A DNA stretch of 64,000 nt from JAJDZL01 sp965221175 (GTDB taxonomy: Bacteria > Pseudomonadota > Gammaproteobacteria > Arenicellales > JAJDZL01), in NCBI GenBank assembly GCA_965221175.1, contig OZ244867.1, forward strand, positions 806,001 to 870,000. The letters are read 5' to 3'. Position 1 is the first letter of the stretch. Every line of letters begins with the position of its first letter. Both the position numbers and the translations under genes were made by a program. Of the stretch, positions 8,130-17,358 are shown piece after piece. A model generated the notes under the pieces. That model had not been told where the DNA came from and did no database searches. It saw nothing but the letters and a program-made list of their open reading frames with translations.

Positions 8130-10142
8130 GGAGGTGCCGGAGGTCAACATGCCTGTCTGGTTGCAGATGCCCTAGGTGTTGAAACAGTATTCATTCATCC
8201 ATACGCAGGGGTGCTTTCCGCATATGGGATCGGTCTCGCTGACGTTCGTGCCATATATGAAGAAGCAGTGGAAGGCAAACTTTCAGATGAACTCATCTCA
8301 TCCTTAATTGAGCGTTATGCCAAGCTTGCAAAAAATCAATGAAAGATGTTCAAGATCAAGAAATTCAAGATCAAAGCATCTGTACGCAAAACAGAATTCA
8401 TGTGCGATATGACGGTACTGATTCCACAATAATTGTTGATGCAGGAAACAGCGATGTAGTTCGTCGACAGTTTGAAGAATTGCATAAGCAGAGATTTGGC
8501 TTCATCATGCCTGAAAAAGCAGTAATCGTTGAAGCAATTGCTGTAGAAGCGATTGGCAAAACCGAAATGCATGAAGAACTGAAACAGGAAATATCTGCCC
8601 GTAAGTCTCCATTGAAGCCCGTCAAAGAGGCTCAGATGTATTTTGCGGGCCATTTTCATCAAGGAAAAGTTTACATTCGAGAAGATCTTCAGCCTGGGGA
8701 CCGTATCCAAGGAACGGCTTGATTTCTCTTGTGCGATATTCGACTCTCAAGGTGATCTGGTAGCCAACGCTCCGCACATGCCGGTACATCTTGGTTCCAT
8801 GAGCGAATCCGTGAAAATTGTCATCCGTCATCGGCAAGGAACAATGAAGCAAGGGGATTCCTATATTTTAAATAATCCATACAACGGCGGGACTCATTTA
8901 CCGGATATTACTGTCATCACCCCTGTTTTCGAACAAACGAAAGGCTCCATCCTGTTTTATGTCGCCTCTCGAGGGCATCATGCTGATGTCGGTGGAATCA
9001 CGCCGGGGTCCATGCCGCCTGACAGCCATGTAATTGAAGAGGAAGGGGTTCTGATCGATGATGTTCAGCTAATACGCCAAGGCGAATTTCTCGAAACTGA
9101 AATTCGTGGTATGCTTGGAGGCGCCACCTACCCTGTGCGGAACATCGAGCAAAATCTGGCTGATATTCGTGCGCAGGTGGCAACTAATGAAAAAGGTGTC
9201 CAAGAACTGAGGTCAATGATTGACCACTTCGGACTGTATGTAGTCGTCGCCTACATGCAACATGTGCAAGACAATGCTGAAGGGGCTGTACAACGAGTTC
9301 TTGGGGCACTAAAGAATGGTCACTTCAAATATGAAATGGATGATGGCAGTGTTATTGAAGTTACCATTTCGATCAATAACGATGAACAAACAGCGGTTGT
9401 AGATTTCACCGGAACATCTCCCCAGAGAGAGAGTAATTTCAATGCCCCTTCTTCCGTAGCAAGAGCAGCAGTCATGTATGTATTTCGCACTCTGGTTGAC
9501 GATGTTATTCCCATGAATGAAGGGTGTCTAAAACCGATTGAGATCATAATTCCTGACGGCTGTATGCTGAAACCGGTTTATCCTGCTGCCGTCGTTGCAG
9601 GAAATGTAGAAACCTCACAATACATTACAGATACGTTATACGGCGCTATGGGAGTTCTCGCAGCGGCACAGGGTACGATGAACAACTTTACCTTCGGCAA
9701 TGAAAAGTATCAGTACTACGAGACGATTTGCGGCGGCTCCGGGGCTGGCCCGGATTTCGACGGCTGCGATGCTGTTCACACGCACATGACCAATGCAAAG
9801 TTGACGGATCCGGAAGTACTGGAATGGCGATTTCCAGTCAGATTGGAGAGTTTTTCAATTCGACATGGAAGCGGTGGAAAAGGCAAGTATCAAGGTGGAA
9901 ATGGAACGGTACGAAAAGTTCGTTTTTTGGAGCCAATGACCGCAGCGATTCTGTCAGGTCACAGGCGAGTGCCTCCGTATGGCTTAGCTGGAGGCGAACC
10001 GGGGCAAACCGGCAATAACAGCGTTATTCGATCAGATGGTAGTATGGAAAGCATGAATTCTACTGATCGAACGGAGATGAGAATAGACGACATATTTGTC
10101 ATTGAAACCCCAGGGGGAGGCGGATTCGGAAGGTCAACTTAA
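8130..10142 (+). pseudogene. Truncated, frameshifted second copy of the hydantoinase A/B (5-oxoprolinase) gene
   Basis: Closely similar to 3496-5744 of the intact copy, but the first roughly 460 codons are missing. Two further lesions are visible. A 1-base deletion around 8325-8338 creates TGA at 8340-8342. A 236-bp deletion corresponding to 4079-4314 of the intact gene has its junction at a shared CAAGG (8708-8712), which also shifts the frame. The hydantoinase B part stays open from a TTG at 8643 to 10142 (499 aa) but has lost the start of the B domain, so a functional product is unlikely. Similarity ends at the stop codon. There are scattered substitutions across the whole length, so the duplication is not recent. 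Confidence 0.9.
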
Positions 10143-10168
10143 TCCATCACAATGTAACCAATACTATC

Positions 10169-10172
10169 TTAA
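10169..10172. repeat. TTAA target duplication, left side of the IS5-family element
   Basis: TTAA directly precedes the left end (GGGCAC) and is repeated at 11511-11514 directly after the right end. IS5-family elements often duplicate 4 bases of this kind. Confidence 0.7.
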
Positions 10173-11510
10173 GGGCACCTCTATAAACCCTGATATCTCA
10201 GGGCTACGGGGAGCCAAATGAAAAATTTAGCGAACTTTCACACATTGCGGTCTTCAATTTCGAGATTTTGAACATATTTCACCGATTTTGGGTGAAAACA
10301 GCCAGAAATGGCCGTTATTTCAACTTTTTCACCCCGAATTTCGCTCATCCAGGCACAACTTCCCCTACGCCGCCGAAACCGGCGGCTCCAAATAACTCAA
10401 CCGTTTCATGTTGTAGCAAAGATTGCGCAGCCCAATCCACGTTGTGGCTCGCGCCAGCCCTATACATCGCATGTGGCGCTCATGCATCTCATTGCTCATC
10501 GCACCAAACACATGCTCGACTCTCGCTCGCACTTTTGAATACGCTCGGTTTACCCGCTTTTGACGAGCATTCAATGACTTGCTGCGGCTGCCTTTGTGAT
10601 TGATCCGCGGCTTGTAACCCAACGTTGTCAACTCCTGTATTGCCACCTCTGAACGATACGCACTGTCAGCCCACACTTGCCGATCACCTTGCTCATCATC
10701 GCTTAACACTTCCATTAACATCTTACTGTCATGCGCGCTCGCCGCTGTCACACACCAATGGGCAATGAATTTCGTCTGCCGATCCGCCGATATGTGATTC
10801 TTGTAGCCGTAATAGTTCTTCACCCCTTTCCTCGTCCATCGTGCCGCAACATCCTTTTGACGCAGCTTGTTCGGCTTCGCTTCCCAGTCCTCCGGAACCT
10901 CGCCGCCTTTAATCTTGGTATTTTCCTCGCGGCTGTTGCGCTGCACCGGTACCGACACTATCGATGAATCTACAATCTGTCCGCTAGTCAACTCATAGCC
11001 GCGTGCCCACAACTGCTCCTTGAACATGCCAAACAATTCATCCATGCAACCGCTTTTCGACAACTCATCGCGATACTTCCACAACGTCTTTTGGTCCGGC
11101 ACTTGGTCTATGCTCTTCAGTCCGGCAAACTCCTTGAAACTCGTTCTATCCAACAACATAAACTGCAACTGGTGGTCACTTAATCCGTGCATTGCACCCA
11201 ATAGCAACGCTCTGAACATCACCACTGCATCCCACGGCGGGCGACCGCGGCGGCGTTGCTTCCCGCCGCTGCCGAATACCTGCTCCAATCGAGGACGAAA
11301 CACCTCCCAGTCTACCAACTGTTTAATCTTCGCCAGTCCATCGAATTCCCGTAAGGCGCGTTGCTGGTTCTCTCGCTCAAACAAATGCCGCTTTTCCATC
11401 GTAAAATACCTTGCTGTATCGCTGTAAAATGAATACTTTATCGATACTGCGTATTATCTCATTTGCAACAGCTCATCGCCACCCGTATTGGCGAATAAAT
11501 AGACGTGCCC
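10173..11510 (-). mobile_element. Complete IS5-family insertion sequence, 1338 bp
   Basis: Left end GGGCACCTCTATAAA (10173-10187) and the complement of the right end GGGCACGTCTATTTA (11496-11510) form inverted repeats with 12 of 15 identical bases, flanked by TTAA on both sides. One intact DDE transposase occupies most of the element. About 190 bases at the left side (10173-10364) lie beyond its stop and hold no gene. The element sits 26 bases after the stop of the oxoprolinase pseudogene and marks the left border of the defence-rich region. Confidence 0.85.
10365..11399 (-). CDS. IS5-family transposase
   Basis: 344-aa DDE transposase. Residues 1-120 form the DUF772-type N-terminal domain (RRRGRPPWDAVVMFRALLLG, YELSDHQ-like segment GLSDHQLQFMLLDR). 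Catalytic acids are visible in GQIVDSSIVSVP, VWADSAYRS and RARVEHVFGAM, with the conserved YGYKNH motif before the second acid. Start is ATG at 11399. No internal lesion is seen, so it is probably functional. Confidence 0.9.
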   Translation of the reverse strand: MEKRHLFERENQQRALREFDGLAKIKQLVDWEVFRPRLEQVFGSGGKQRRRGRPPWDAVVMFRALLLGAMHGLSDHQLQFMLLDRTSFKEFAGLKSIDQVPDQKTLWKYRDELSKSGCMDELFGMFKEQLWARGYELTSGQIVDSSIVSVPVQRNSREENTKIKGGEVPEDWEAKPNKLRQKDVAARWTRKGVKNYYGYKNHISADRQTKFIAHWCVTAASAHDSKMLMEVLSDDEQGDRQVWADSAYRSEVAIQELTTLGYKPRINHKGSRSKSLNARQKRVNRAYSKVRARVEHVFGAMSNEMHERHMRCIGLARATTWIGLRNLCYNMKRLSYLEPPVSAA

Positions 11511-11552
11511 TTAAATGCAACGCTTAAATATGAATTCATACGTTGATTTTAC

Positions 11553-11740
11553 TGACCAACCCCAGTAAATATAGATACACCAATTTGTTGTAGGGTATCG
11601 GTCAAGAAACCTTGACCACGAAGAAATTCAATGAAGAGAATATTATTAGAGATTTCCAGAAAGAGGAAAGCGCTATTACAGTTCGGGATGTCTGTAGAAG
11701 AAACCCCAAATCACCGAACAAATTCTCTATGGCTTCCAAA
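11553..11740 (+). pseudogene. Left-end remnant of an IS3-family element (orfA fragment)
   Basis: Starts with the IS3-type terminus TGACCAACCCCAGT. It continues through a leader matching the second remnant at 13501 base for base over most of its length, and then an orfA N-terminus (FNEENIIRDFQKEESAITVR, then DVCRR) that fits a transposase HTH. Similarity to the second copy ends near 11740 and no orfB or right end follows. The remaining bases to 12035 show no recognisable gene. Confidence 0.7.
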
Positions 11741-12035
11741 ACCCAGCAATTGGGAGCGTCAGGTGTGAAAATAAAAGTGACCCTACCTTTCTTTCTTTGT
11801 CCCACTTGCTTGATCGAGCAGGCATGAGTTTCGTCAGTGCCCAATCTGGCTTGCCCGTTCCTCTCAGTTGTTATACGTTACTCACACTTGACTGTCATAT
11901 TCGGTGTGGCGATTTCTGAGATTGTAGTTGTAAAATCGCCTTTGCAGTTAGATAATCGATGCCGATGACTCATTTACAGCATAAGGTAAACAACCAACGA
12001 AATACGTTTAAACATGTGCGTTTTCAGGCGATAAG

Positions 12036-13139
12036 ATGGGGTTAGAGAAACACATTCAGGAAATTCGCGCGGCTTTCGAGGTCGGTAGCTTCGAAAGTGA
12101 AGCGGCTGTTTCCCAAGGCGTCGTACTGCGGTTGCTTAGTGCGCTAGGTTGGCCAGCGTACAATACACAAACAGTCATTCCGCAATACATAGTTGAAAGA
12201 ACTCGGGTTGACTACGCGCTTTGTCATCCTCCAAGCAAGCCGATTGCATTTATCGAGGTCAAGAATATCGGTAAAAGTAAAGGCGCAGAGCGACAATTGT
12301 TTCAATATGCATTCCACAAAGGAGTACAGTTTGTCATTCTGACGGATGGTCAGGAGTGGGATTTTTTCCTTCCGGCCGAACAAGGTGATTACGCCGAACG
12401 CCGTGTCTATAAACTCAACATTATCGAACGCGACCTAGACGAGTGCGTTTCTAGGCTGAACCGATACCTGAAATACGAATCAATCGTTTCTGGAGACGCG
12501 ATTGAAGCCGCTAGAAATGACTACCGAGACGTGTCCCGAAATCGGGAGGTAAAAAACACGCTACCGAAAGCATGGACACAGTTAGTGCAAGAGGAGGATG
12601 AAATTTTGCTCGAATTGGTGGCGGACAAAGTAGAAAATCTCTGCGGTTACAAACCAAATCCCGATAGTGTCGCTTTCTACCTTAAAACAAATGTGGTTAA
12701 TTTACCGCCTAGTTCTCCGCCGCGCATTCAACCACCGCAACCACCTAAGACCGTACCGGAACCAGAAGTTCCTACCCCAATTAGGCCTCACCCGAAATCA
12801 ATCGGTTTCGAAATTTGGGGAAATCATTATCAGGCTCGCAATGCCAGCGATGTTTTGGTACAAGTGTTTCAGAGGCTCACAGACCATGACCCATCATTCC
12901 AGGAGCGATTTGCTGACCTCCCTAGGCACGGCCGTAAACGTCGCTACCTTGCGCGCAGCCGCGACGACTTATATCCAGGTCGACCAGACTTAGCGCGTGA
13001 TCACTCGAAACAATTGAATTCGGGCTGGTGGATTGGCACGAACCATAGCCGCGCCACAATAAAGCGGATTATTGAAATGGCCTGTAATGTTGCTCAAATT
13101 AGTTACGGCGATGATCTGCGCGTAGAATTGGGCGAATAA
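12036..13139 (+). CDS. Solitary HsdR-N-like PD-(D/E)XK nuclease-domain protein
   Basis: 367 aa. Residues 1-150 resemble the N-terminal nuclease domain of type I restriction R subunits: the D59-x14-E74-x-K76 core reads RTRVDYAL...PIAFIEVKNIGK, followed by the expected QLFQYAFHKGVQFVILTDGQ. No helicase motor follows. Instead there is a proline-rich linker (about 227-262) and a roughly 105-residue C-terminal domain starting SIGFEIWGNHYQAR and containing the pattern SGWWIGTNHSRATIKRII, which looks like a separate nucleic-acid or ligand-binding module that I cannot name. It is flanked on both sides by IS3 left-end remnants in the same orientation, suggesting it was carried in. Likely a defence protein; the function is unproven. 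No strong ribosome-binding site precedes ATG 12036. Confidence 0.72.
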   Translation: MGLEKHIQEIRAAFEVGSFESEAAVSQGVVLRLLSALGWPAYNTQTVIPQYIVERTRVDYALCHPPSKPIAFIEVKNIGKSKGAERQLFQYAFHKGVQFVILTDGQEWDFFLPAEQGDYAERRVYKLNIIERDLDECVSRLNRYLKYESIVSGDAIEAARNDYRDVSRNREVKNTLPKAWTQLVQEEDEILLELVADKVENLCGYKPNPDSVAFYLKTNVVNLPPSSPPRIQPPQPPKTVPEPEVPTPIRPHPKSIGFEIWGNHYQARNASDVLVQVFQRLTDHDPSFQERFADLPRHGRKRRYLARSRDDLYPGRPDLARDHSKQLNSGWWIGTNHSRATIKRIIEMACNVAQISYGDDLRVELGE

Positions 13140-13173
13140 CTGGTAGTAGTGCAGAAATTGTTAAATCAACGCT

Positions 13174-13440
13174 TCATGCGAATGTCTGTCTTGGTAATTC
13201 CAAGCCCTTGACTTTACTATCCATCAAATCTTCTCGACTGTACAAATAATCAGGCCTTAAACCGAGAATTTTGCAAATGGCTACAGCCATTTCGCGGTTA
13301 GGAAAATGTTGTGGTTGCTCTGATCTTGAAAATGACGACGGGACTGGACGGGTTGAAAGATTTTCGAAATTTAACGACCCATCAAACGCCGTCAAAACAG
13401 CATGCAACGTAACCGACTTTTTCATGACACTAGGACACAA
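13174..13440 (-). CDS. Doubtful small ORF with a weak HTH-like stretch
   Basis: 88 codons. Residues 48-70 (NREMAVAICKILGLRPDYLY) resemble the second half of an XRE-type HTH, but the N-terminal half has no recognisable fold and no ribosome-binding site is obvious. It may be the tail of a decayed regulator or a chance frame. Confidence 0.2.
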   Translation of the reverse strand: MCPSVMKKSVTLHAVLTAFDGSLNFENLSTRPVPSSFSRSEQPQHFPNREMAVAICKILGLRPDYLYSREDLMDSKVKGLELPRQTFA

Positions 13441-13500
13441 TCTTCGACAAGCTGTAGATTTTGCTTTACTCTTAAACGTCCTTAAGCATGGCGATAGAGC

Positions 13501-14245
13501 TGGCCTGCCCCAGTTAATTTAGACCATTAAATGTGTTAGGGTATTCGGCAGGAGACCCTGACCATGAAGACATTCAACAAAGAGAAGATCATCAAAGTTC
13601 TACAGGAGGCGGAAGACTCCATTACAGCCTGGGATGTCTGCAGGAAACACCAGATCACCGAACAGAGTTTCTATCTCTGGAGGAACAATTTCGATAGCAT
13701 AACGGTATTGAAAGTTCGGCGTCTGAAGGAGTTGGAGCATAACAATGCGCAACTCAAGCAGATTGTGGCGGATTTGACGCTAGAAAATCGAATTTTATGC
13801 GACGTCAATCAAAAAAGTGGTGAGGCTGTCGGAGTGCCGGCGAATGGGATTTGAGTCAAATCCAGCTATCCGATCAGTGAACGGCGAACCTGCCGGATAC
13901 TATCGCTCAACAGAGCGATCTATCGATAGCGGCCGGTACCCCGAGAATCTGTTACTGAATTGCGCCAAGTGATTGACAATGAGTACGACTACAGGGTCTA
14001 GCGGAAGATCACAAATTTGGTTCATCAGGGCGGTATCCGCATAGGTCGGGAGAAAGTCCGCCTGATTAGTCGCCGTGAAGGTCTCCAGGTACCTGTTGAA
14101 TCTCCAAAGCAACGTCGCCGCGGCATCAGCAGCCGGGAAGTATCCAAAGCGCGCTCATCGGCGCTGCTGGGTACACAAGACAGCGAATGTTTTGAATGTG
14201 TTTGCGAAGTCTGTGCAGGCGAATACCAAGGAAGCCCTACATGAG
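13501..14245 (+). pseudogene. Decayed IS3-family element (orfA and broken orfB, left end present)
   Basis: Begins with the IS3-type terminus TGGCCTGCCCCAGT. OrfA (13564-13854, 96 aa) is intact in its first 80 residues: an HTH_Tnp_1 type start (FNKEKIIKVLQEAEDSI) and a leucine-zipper-like stretch ELEHNNAQLKQIVADLTLEN. OrfB follows in another frame with in-frame stops near 13920 and 14000. Recognisable pieces are SERRTCRIL, RQVIDNEYDY and ISRREGLQVP, the pre-catalytic region of IS3 OrfB. The catalytic DDE domain is gone, replaced at about 14250 by IS256 sequence. Confidence 0.78.
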
Positions 14246-14250
14246 ATCTA

Positions 14251-14525
14251 GATGGCTGAGACTCGAACCAATGCCCAGTGTTCATTTGATCAACTCATCC
14301 ACACTTACCAGGACAAGTATCCGAAAGCGATCAAGTGTTTGCAGAAAGATCGTGTCGAATGACTAGCGTTTTGCGATTTTCCGGCGGTGCACTGGCAAAA
14401 CTTGCGTACACTAACCCAATTGAATCGACGTTCGCGACAATTCGGCATCGCACTCGTCGCTCGAAAGAGTGTTTAAGCCGAAAGGGAATGCAGAATCAAT
14501 GCAAAGACCTTCGAATATACTCCTA
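14251..14525 (+). pseudogene. Fragment of an IS256-family (mutator) transposase
   Basis: Starting from ATG 14251, the reading contains YQDKYPKAIKCLQKDR, then an in-frame TGA where IS256 enzymes read through to LAF-DFP, then HWQNLRT. After a frameshift it continues as NPIESTFATIRHRTRRSK. This order is the C-terminal part of IS256 transposases, including the NPIES-TxRxRT stretch. The stop plus frameshift make it inactive. No terminal repeats were found. Confidence 0.75.
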
Positions 14526-14637
14526 TGAATGGCACAGGAGTAGAATCGCACCGGAACTTTCAGCTAAAAGTGAAACAAGGCGACGTGGTACTGGTCAAGA
14601 AACATAGAGTAAATTCAACATCAAGGTTCAATTTAGA

Positions 14638-15996
14638 ATGGGACAAAAAACGTATGAATTCCTGAACGACAGTTTCTTGTTTGATCGTAAACTTCTAAAG
14701 AATAACTATTCAAGATTTTCCGATAGCGAGTTGAGAGATGAGTTGACGCGATATCGAGAGTTTGTTCTGAGCAATCTTGATAAATTAGAACATGACAAAA
14801 ATGGTAAATGTAATCGTTTAAACGTGTTTGTAGCTCAAGATTGCTTATCAATGGAAAAACTCAAACAATCAGCTTTATATTTTGATCAGCTGGTCTTCCC
14901 TGACCCACTATTTAAATTTACAGCTCAGCCCTCGAATTCATCCGATGCATTTCGTGAGTTTCTTAATTTTCCATCAGACGAAAATGTGAGCCGTGTGGGG
15001 CTTGTGAAAGCAATTCACAAAATGACTACACTTGCCCCAATGGTCGACAGTAATTATCTAAAGTTTGTTCCTGTTTCTTATTTTTTTGAACCACCTGAGG
15101 ATATTCCTTTGAGATATTCAGAGACGGCATTTTCCGATTCTCTACCAACTTCGATTCTAAATGAATATAGAAACAAAGCCAGAGTATACTCGCTTAAACA
15201 ATCCGATGGGACTCTAAGCGTAGAAAAAAATCTTCGCATAAGTCGACATATAGCCATTCAGTTCGAAGGTGATTCTATAGAAAACTTTCATGGCTTCACT
15301 TTGATCAAGAGCGAATTTAAACAAAACACCAACAAATCGAGAGAGTTTATCGTCAAGATGACTTGCCCAATCGAGGCACCCTCAATTGAAGAGTTTAAAA
15401 CATGGGTAAATCAATCCATCAATCAAGCAGCTACAGAACATTACACCAGATTGTCAAAAGAGTTCGCGATCGCGAGTGAGACTAGTGCATCATACTTAAC
15501 AACTTCTGAGTTCACAAATTCATTGCTTGGAGTAAGATTACCAGATCAATCAATTGGAAATTTCACGAGTAACTGTATATTGAATATTGAGTTACCATTT
15601 ATGACAAATATTGATATTGTAGATTTGATGGATGTCAGGGCCAACGAAGGTGAAGCGTTTCAGAATTTCCGAATCGAGTTGGAACGTAAACTACGAGAAC
15701 TTAGGTTGGAAACAGACCCAAACAAACTAAAAATCAAGATAGAAAACGTGATGCATGAACTAAGCGAAGTACAAGTAGCAAGAATCAATCAAGAACTAAA
15801 AAATTTACAAGGAACTAAACTTCCTAAGATCGGTCTTGCGGCGGGTAGTATAGTTAGTACAATTTTAACTTCAGACTCTACAATTTACACTAAAATCGTT
15901 TCTCTGATAAATGAATTAAGATCATTTAATAAAAGTAAAGTAAATCTTTATGAAAACCCAGCATACTTTTTATGGAGAGTCAAAACCAAGAAATAA
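14638..15996 (+). CDS. Unrecognised 452-aa protein in the defence island
   Basis: I do not recognise a family. The frame is long, AT-rich like the island, and has protein-like composition: a charged N-terminus (MGQKTYEFLNDSFLFDRK), a middle region with alternating beta-like segments, a helical charged segment at about 350-395 (ELERKLRELRLETDPNKL), and a short small-residue hydrophobic segment at about 396-415 (KIGLAAGSIVSTILTS) that could be a membrane helix or a buried helix. The HTH, nuclease, NTPase and protease signatures I looked for are absent. No clear ribosome-binding site precedes ATG 14638. It stands alone between IS remnants and a DUF3800 remnant, so a defence or mobile-element cargo role is possible but not shown. 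Confidence 0.6.
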   Translation: MGQKTYEFLNDSFLFDRKLLKNNYSRFSDSELRDELTRYREFVLSNLDKLEHDKNGKCNRLNVFVAQDCLSMEKLKQSALYFDQLVFPDPLFKFTAQPSNSSDAFREFLNFPSDENVSRVGLVKAIHKMTTLAPMVDSNYLKFVPVSYFFEPPEDIPLRYSETAFSDSLPTSILNEYRNKARVYSLKQSDGTLSVEKNLRISRHIAIQFEGDSIENFHGFTLIKSEFKQNTNKSREFIVKMTCPIEAPSIEEFKTWVNQSINQAATEHYTRLSKEFAIASETSASYLTTSEFTNSLLGVRLPDQSIGNFTSNCILNIELPFMTNIDIVDLMDVRANEGEAFQNFRIELERKLRELRLETDPNKLKIKIENVMHELSEVQVARINQELKNLQGTKLPKIGLAAGSIVSTILTSDSTIYTKIVSLINELRSFNKSKVNLYENPAYFLWRVKTKK

Positions 15997-16236
15997 ACGT
16001 TGTTCATGAAATTTGTAAAGCGAGTAATAATACTTCCGTATGACGACATTGGTAAATTACTGGTTAAAAAGACAAATAAACTTCCACACGCCAAATATTA
16101 ATGGATGGTTGCTATTAATAAAGAGCACCGGTTAGAGCGAGATAAAAGTAGAACTAACCACTTTTGCCTCCTGCGATTTCGAGTTATGCTCAGAAGTAGT
16201 GCGTAGGGGGGAGAATTACGCTTAATATTCGTCATT

Positions 16237-16437
16237 TCACTGTCTGCATCTCGCCAATGTCAGATCGGTATTGAGATTCCAGAGGTTTGGGGCAAAGCGG
16301 GAAGTGTTTTCTGGGATATCCGAGGTCCCAGATTCATCAATGTAGCATAGGTACACTTCAATTCTCAGAGTCAGAATAAAAAAAGCGACTGGGCTATTAG
16401 GGCTTTGTACCCTAAGAAGAGACGCTTGGCGACTCAT
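16237..16437 (-). pseudogene. N-terminal remnant of a DUF3800 protein
   Basis: The minus-strand frame contains VYLCYIDESGTSDIPENTSR, which is the hallmark start of DUF3800 proteins (YLCYIDESG-x-x-x-IPGNT). The usual following hydrophobic strand is missing and the frame ends after about 25 more residues. The catalytic rest is not present nearby. DUF3800 genes are common passengers of mobile regions. About 250 bases either side (15997-16236 and 16438-16703) show nothing else convincing. Confidence 0.65.
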
Positions 16438-16703
16438 CCCAGACGTTAGACATAGGTTTTAAAGGATTTTTATACTGAAGTCAAGCCAATCCGGCGATTT
16501 CCAGCAACTCTAATTATGGCGCATAACACCGGCAACTAACAAAGGTTAATTTTTTAAGTTGTTGTTTTTATTGAATGTTAATTTCAGACAACAACGTCAA
16601 TTAATGTGTATTGCTTGATATCAATCTCATAATTTGATTTGCTGGGCGATTTTCGTACACGTTGGTTCCCTGCAGCATATTTATACAGTCATCAAATATT
16701 TTT

Positions 16704-17186
16704 TCACTCCATCTCTAATTCTGAAATCCCAATTTGAACAATTCGGGATTTATCGTTCCCCGATACACCTACATATTTATACGATTTGCCATCCAGTTCA
16801 CGTTCCATCAATTCTTGAACAACAACAGATTCACTGCCATCTAGAAGCACAGCAAAGGGCGAAGCCTGCGAATTACTGGAGGGGTCTGTTGGAAAATCGA
16901 AGTCTACGTCAGGAAAATTCGAAAATTCTATGTTTCCTCCTTCATCACTAACCCAGAATTCAGATATGATTGATTGCTCGGCAATTTTGGTCAGAACAGC
17001 GTTGATTTCATCTTGGCTCATGCCCGCTCTCAGTGCGGCATCAATGAAATGAGATGTAAGCATCGCTTCCGCAACCATGTGTTTTGAAACCAATTCATCA
17101 GTTGATGGTAGTACGCCATCCGCCACAGTCGCAACATTCGATATTACGCCAATACAAAGAAACATCGAAACAATCCGCATTTTCAT
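16704..17186 (-). CDS. Small secreted protein with a Cache-like sensor region
   Basis: 160 aa from the ATG at 17186, chosen because AAGGAG lies 9 bases upstream; an earlier in-frame start exists at 17204. Residues 1-24 form a signal peptide (basic KMR, hydrophobic IVSMFLCIGVISNVATV). The mature part has an N-terminal helix (MVAEAMLTSHFIDAALRAGM), then EFWVSDEGGNIEFSN and a beta-rich tail ending YVGVSGNDKSRIVQIGI. The [FW]-V-[ST]-D-x-x-G pattern and the closing strands resemble the periplasmic half of Cache ligand-binding domains, here without any membrane-bound signalling partner. A soluble periplasmic ligand binder is the best guess. The gene lies 172 bases downstream of hsdR on the same strand. 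Confidence 0.65.
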   Translation of the reverse strand: MKMRIVSMFLCIGVISNVATVADGVLPSTDELVSKHMVAEAMLTSHFIDAALRAGMSQDEINAVLTKIAEQSIISEFWVSDEGGNIEFSNFPDVDFDFPTDPSSNSQASPFAVLLDGSESVVVQELMERELDGKSYKYVGVSGNDKSRIVQIGISELEME

Positions 17187-17358
17187 TTTTTGTACTCCTT
17201 GCAATCCAGAAATTTATGTAGTTCTATACCAGTAGAATTTGAACGATTTTCTCTTTGAAATTATTTTAACGTGGGTTATTGTGAAAACTAACTGATTCAA
17301 ACTGGACATGACACTAATGCGTTAAATTGAAACCAGAACTACACATCAAATTTTTAGT

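Noticed and set aside
8643..10142. Possible independent hydantoinase B gene
   Set aside because: Its first 22 codons come from another frame of the ancestral gene and the beginning of the B domain was removed by the 236-bp deletion, so it is kept as part of the pseudogene.
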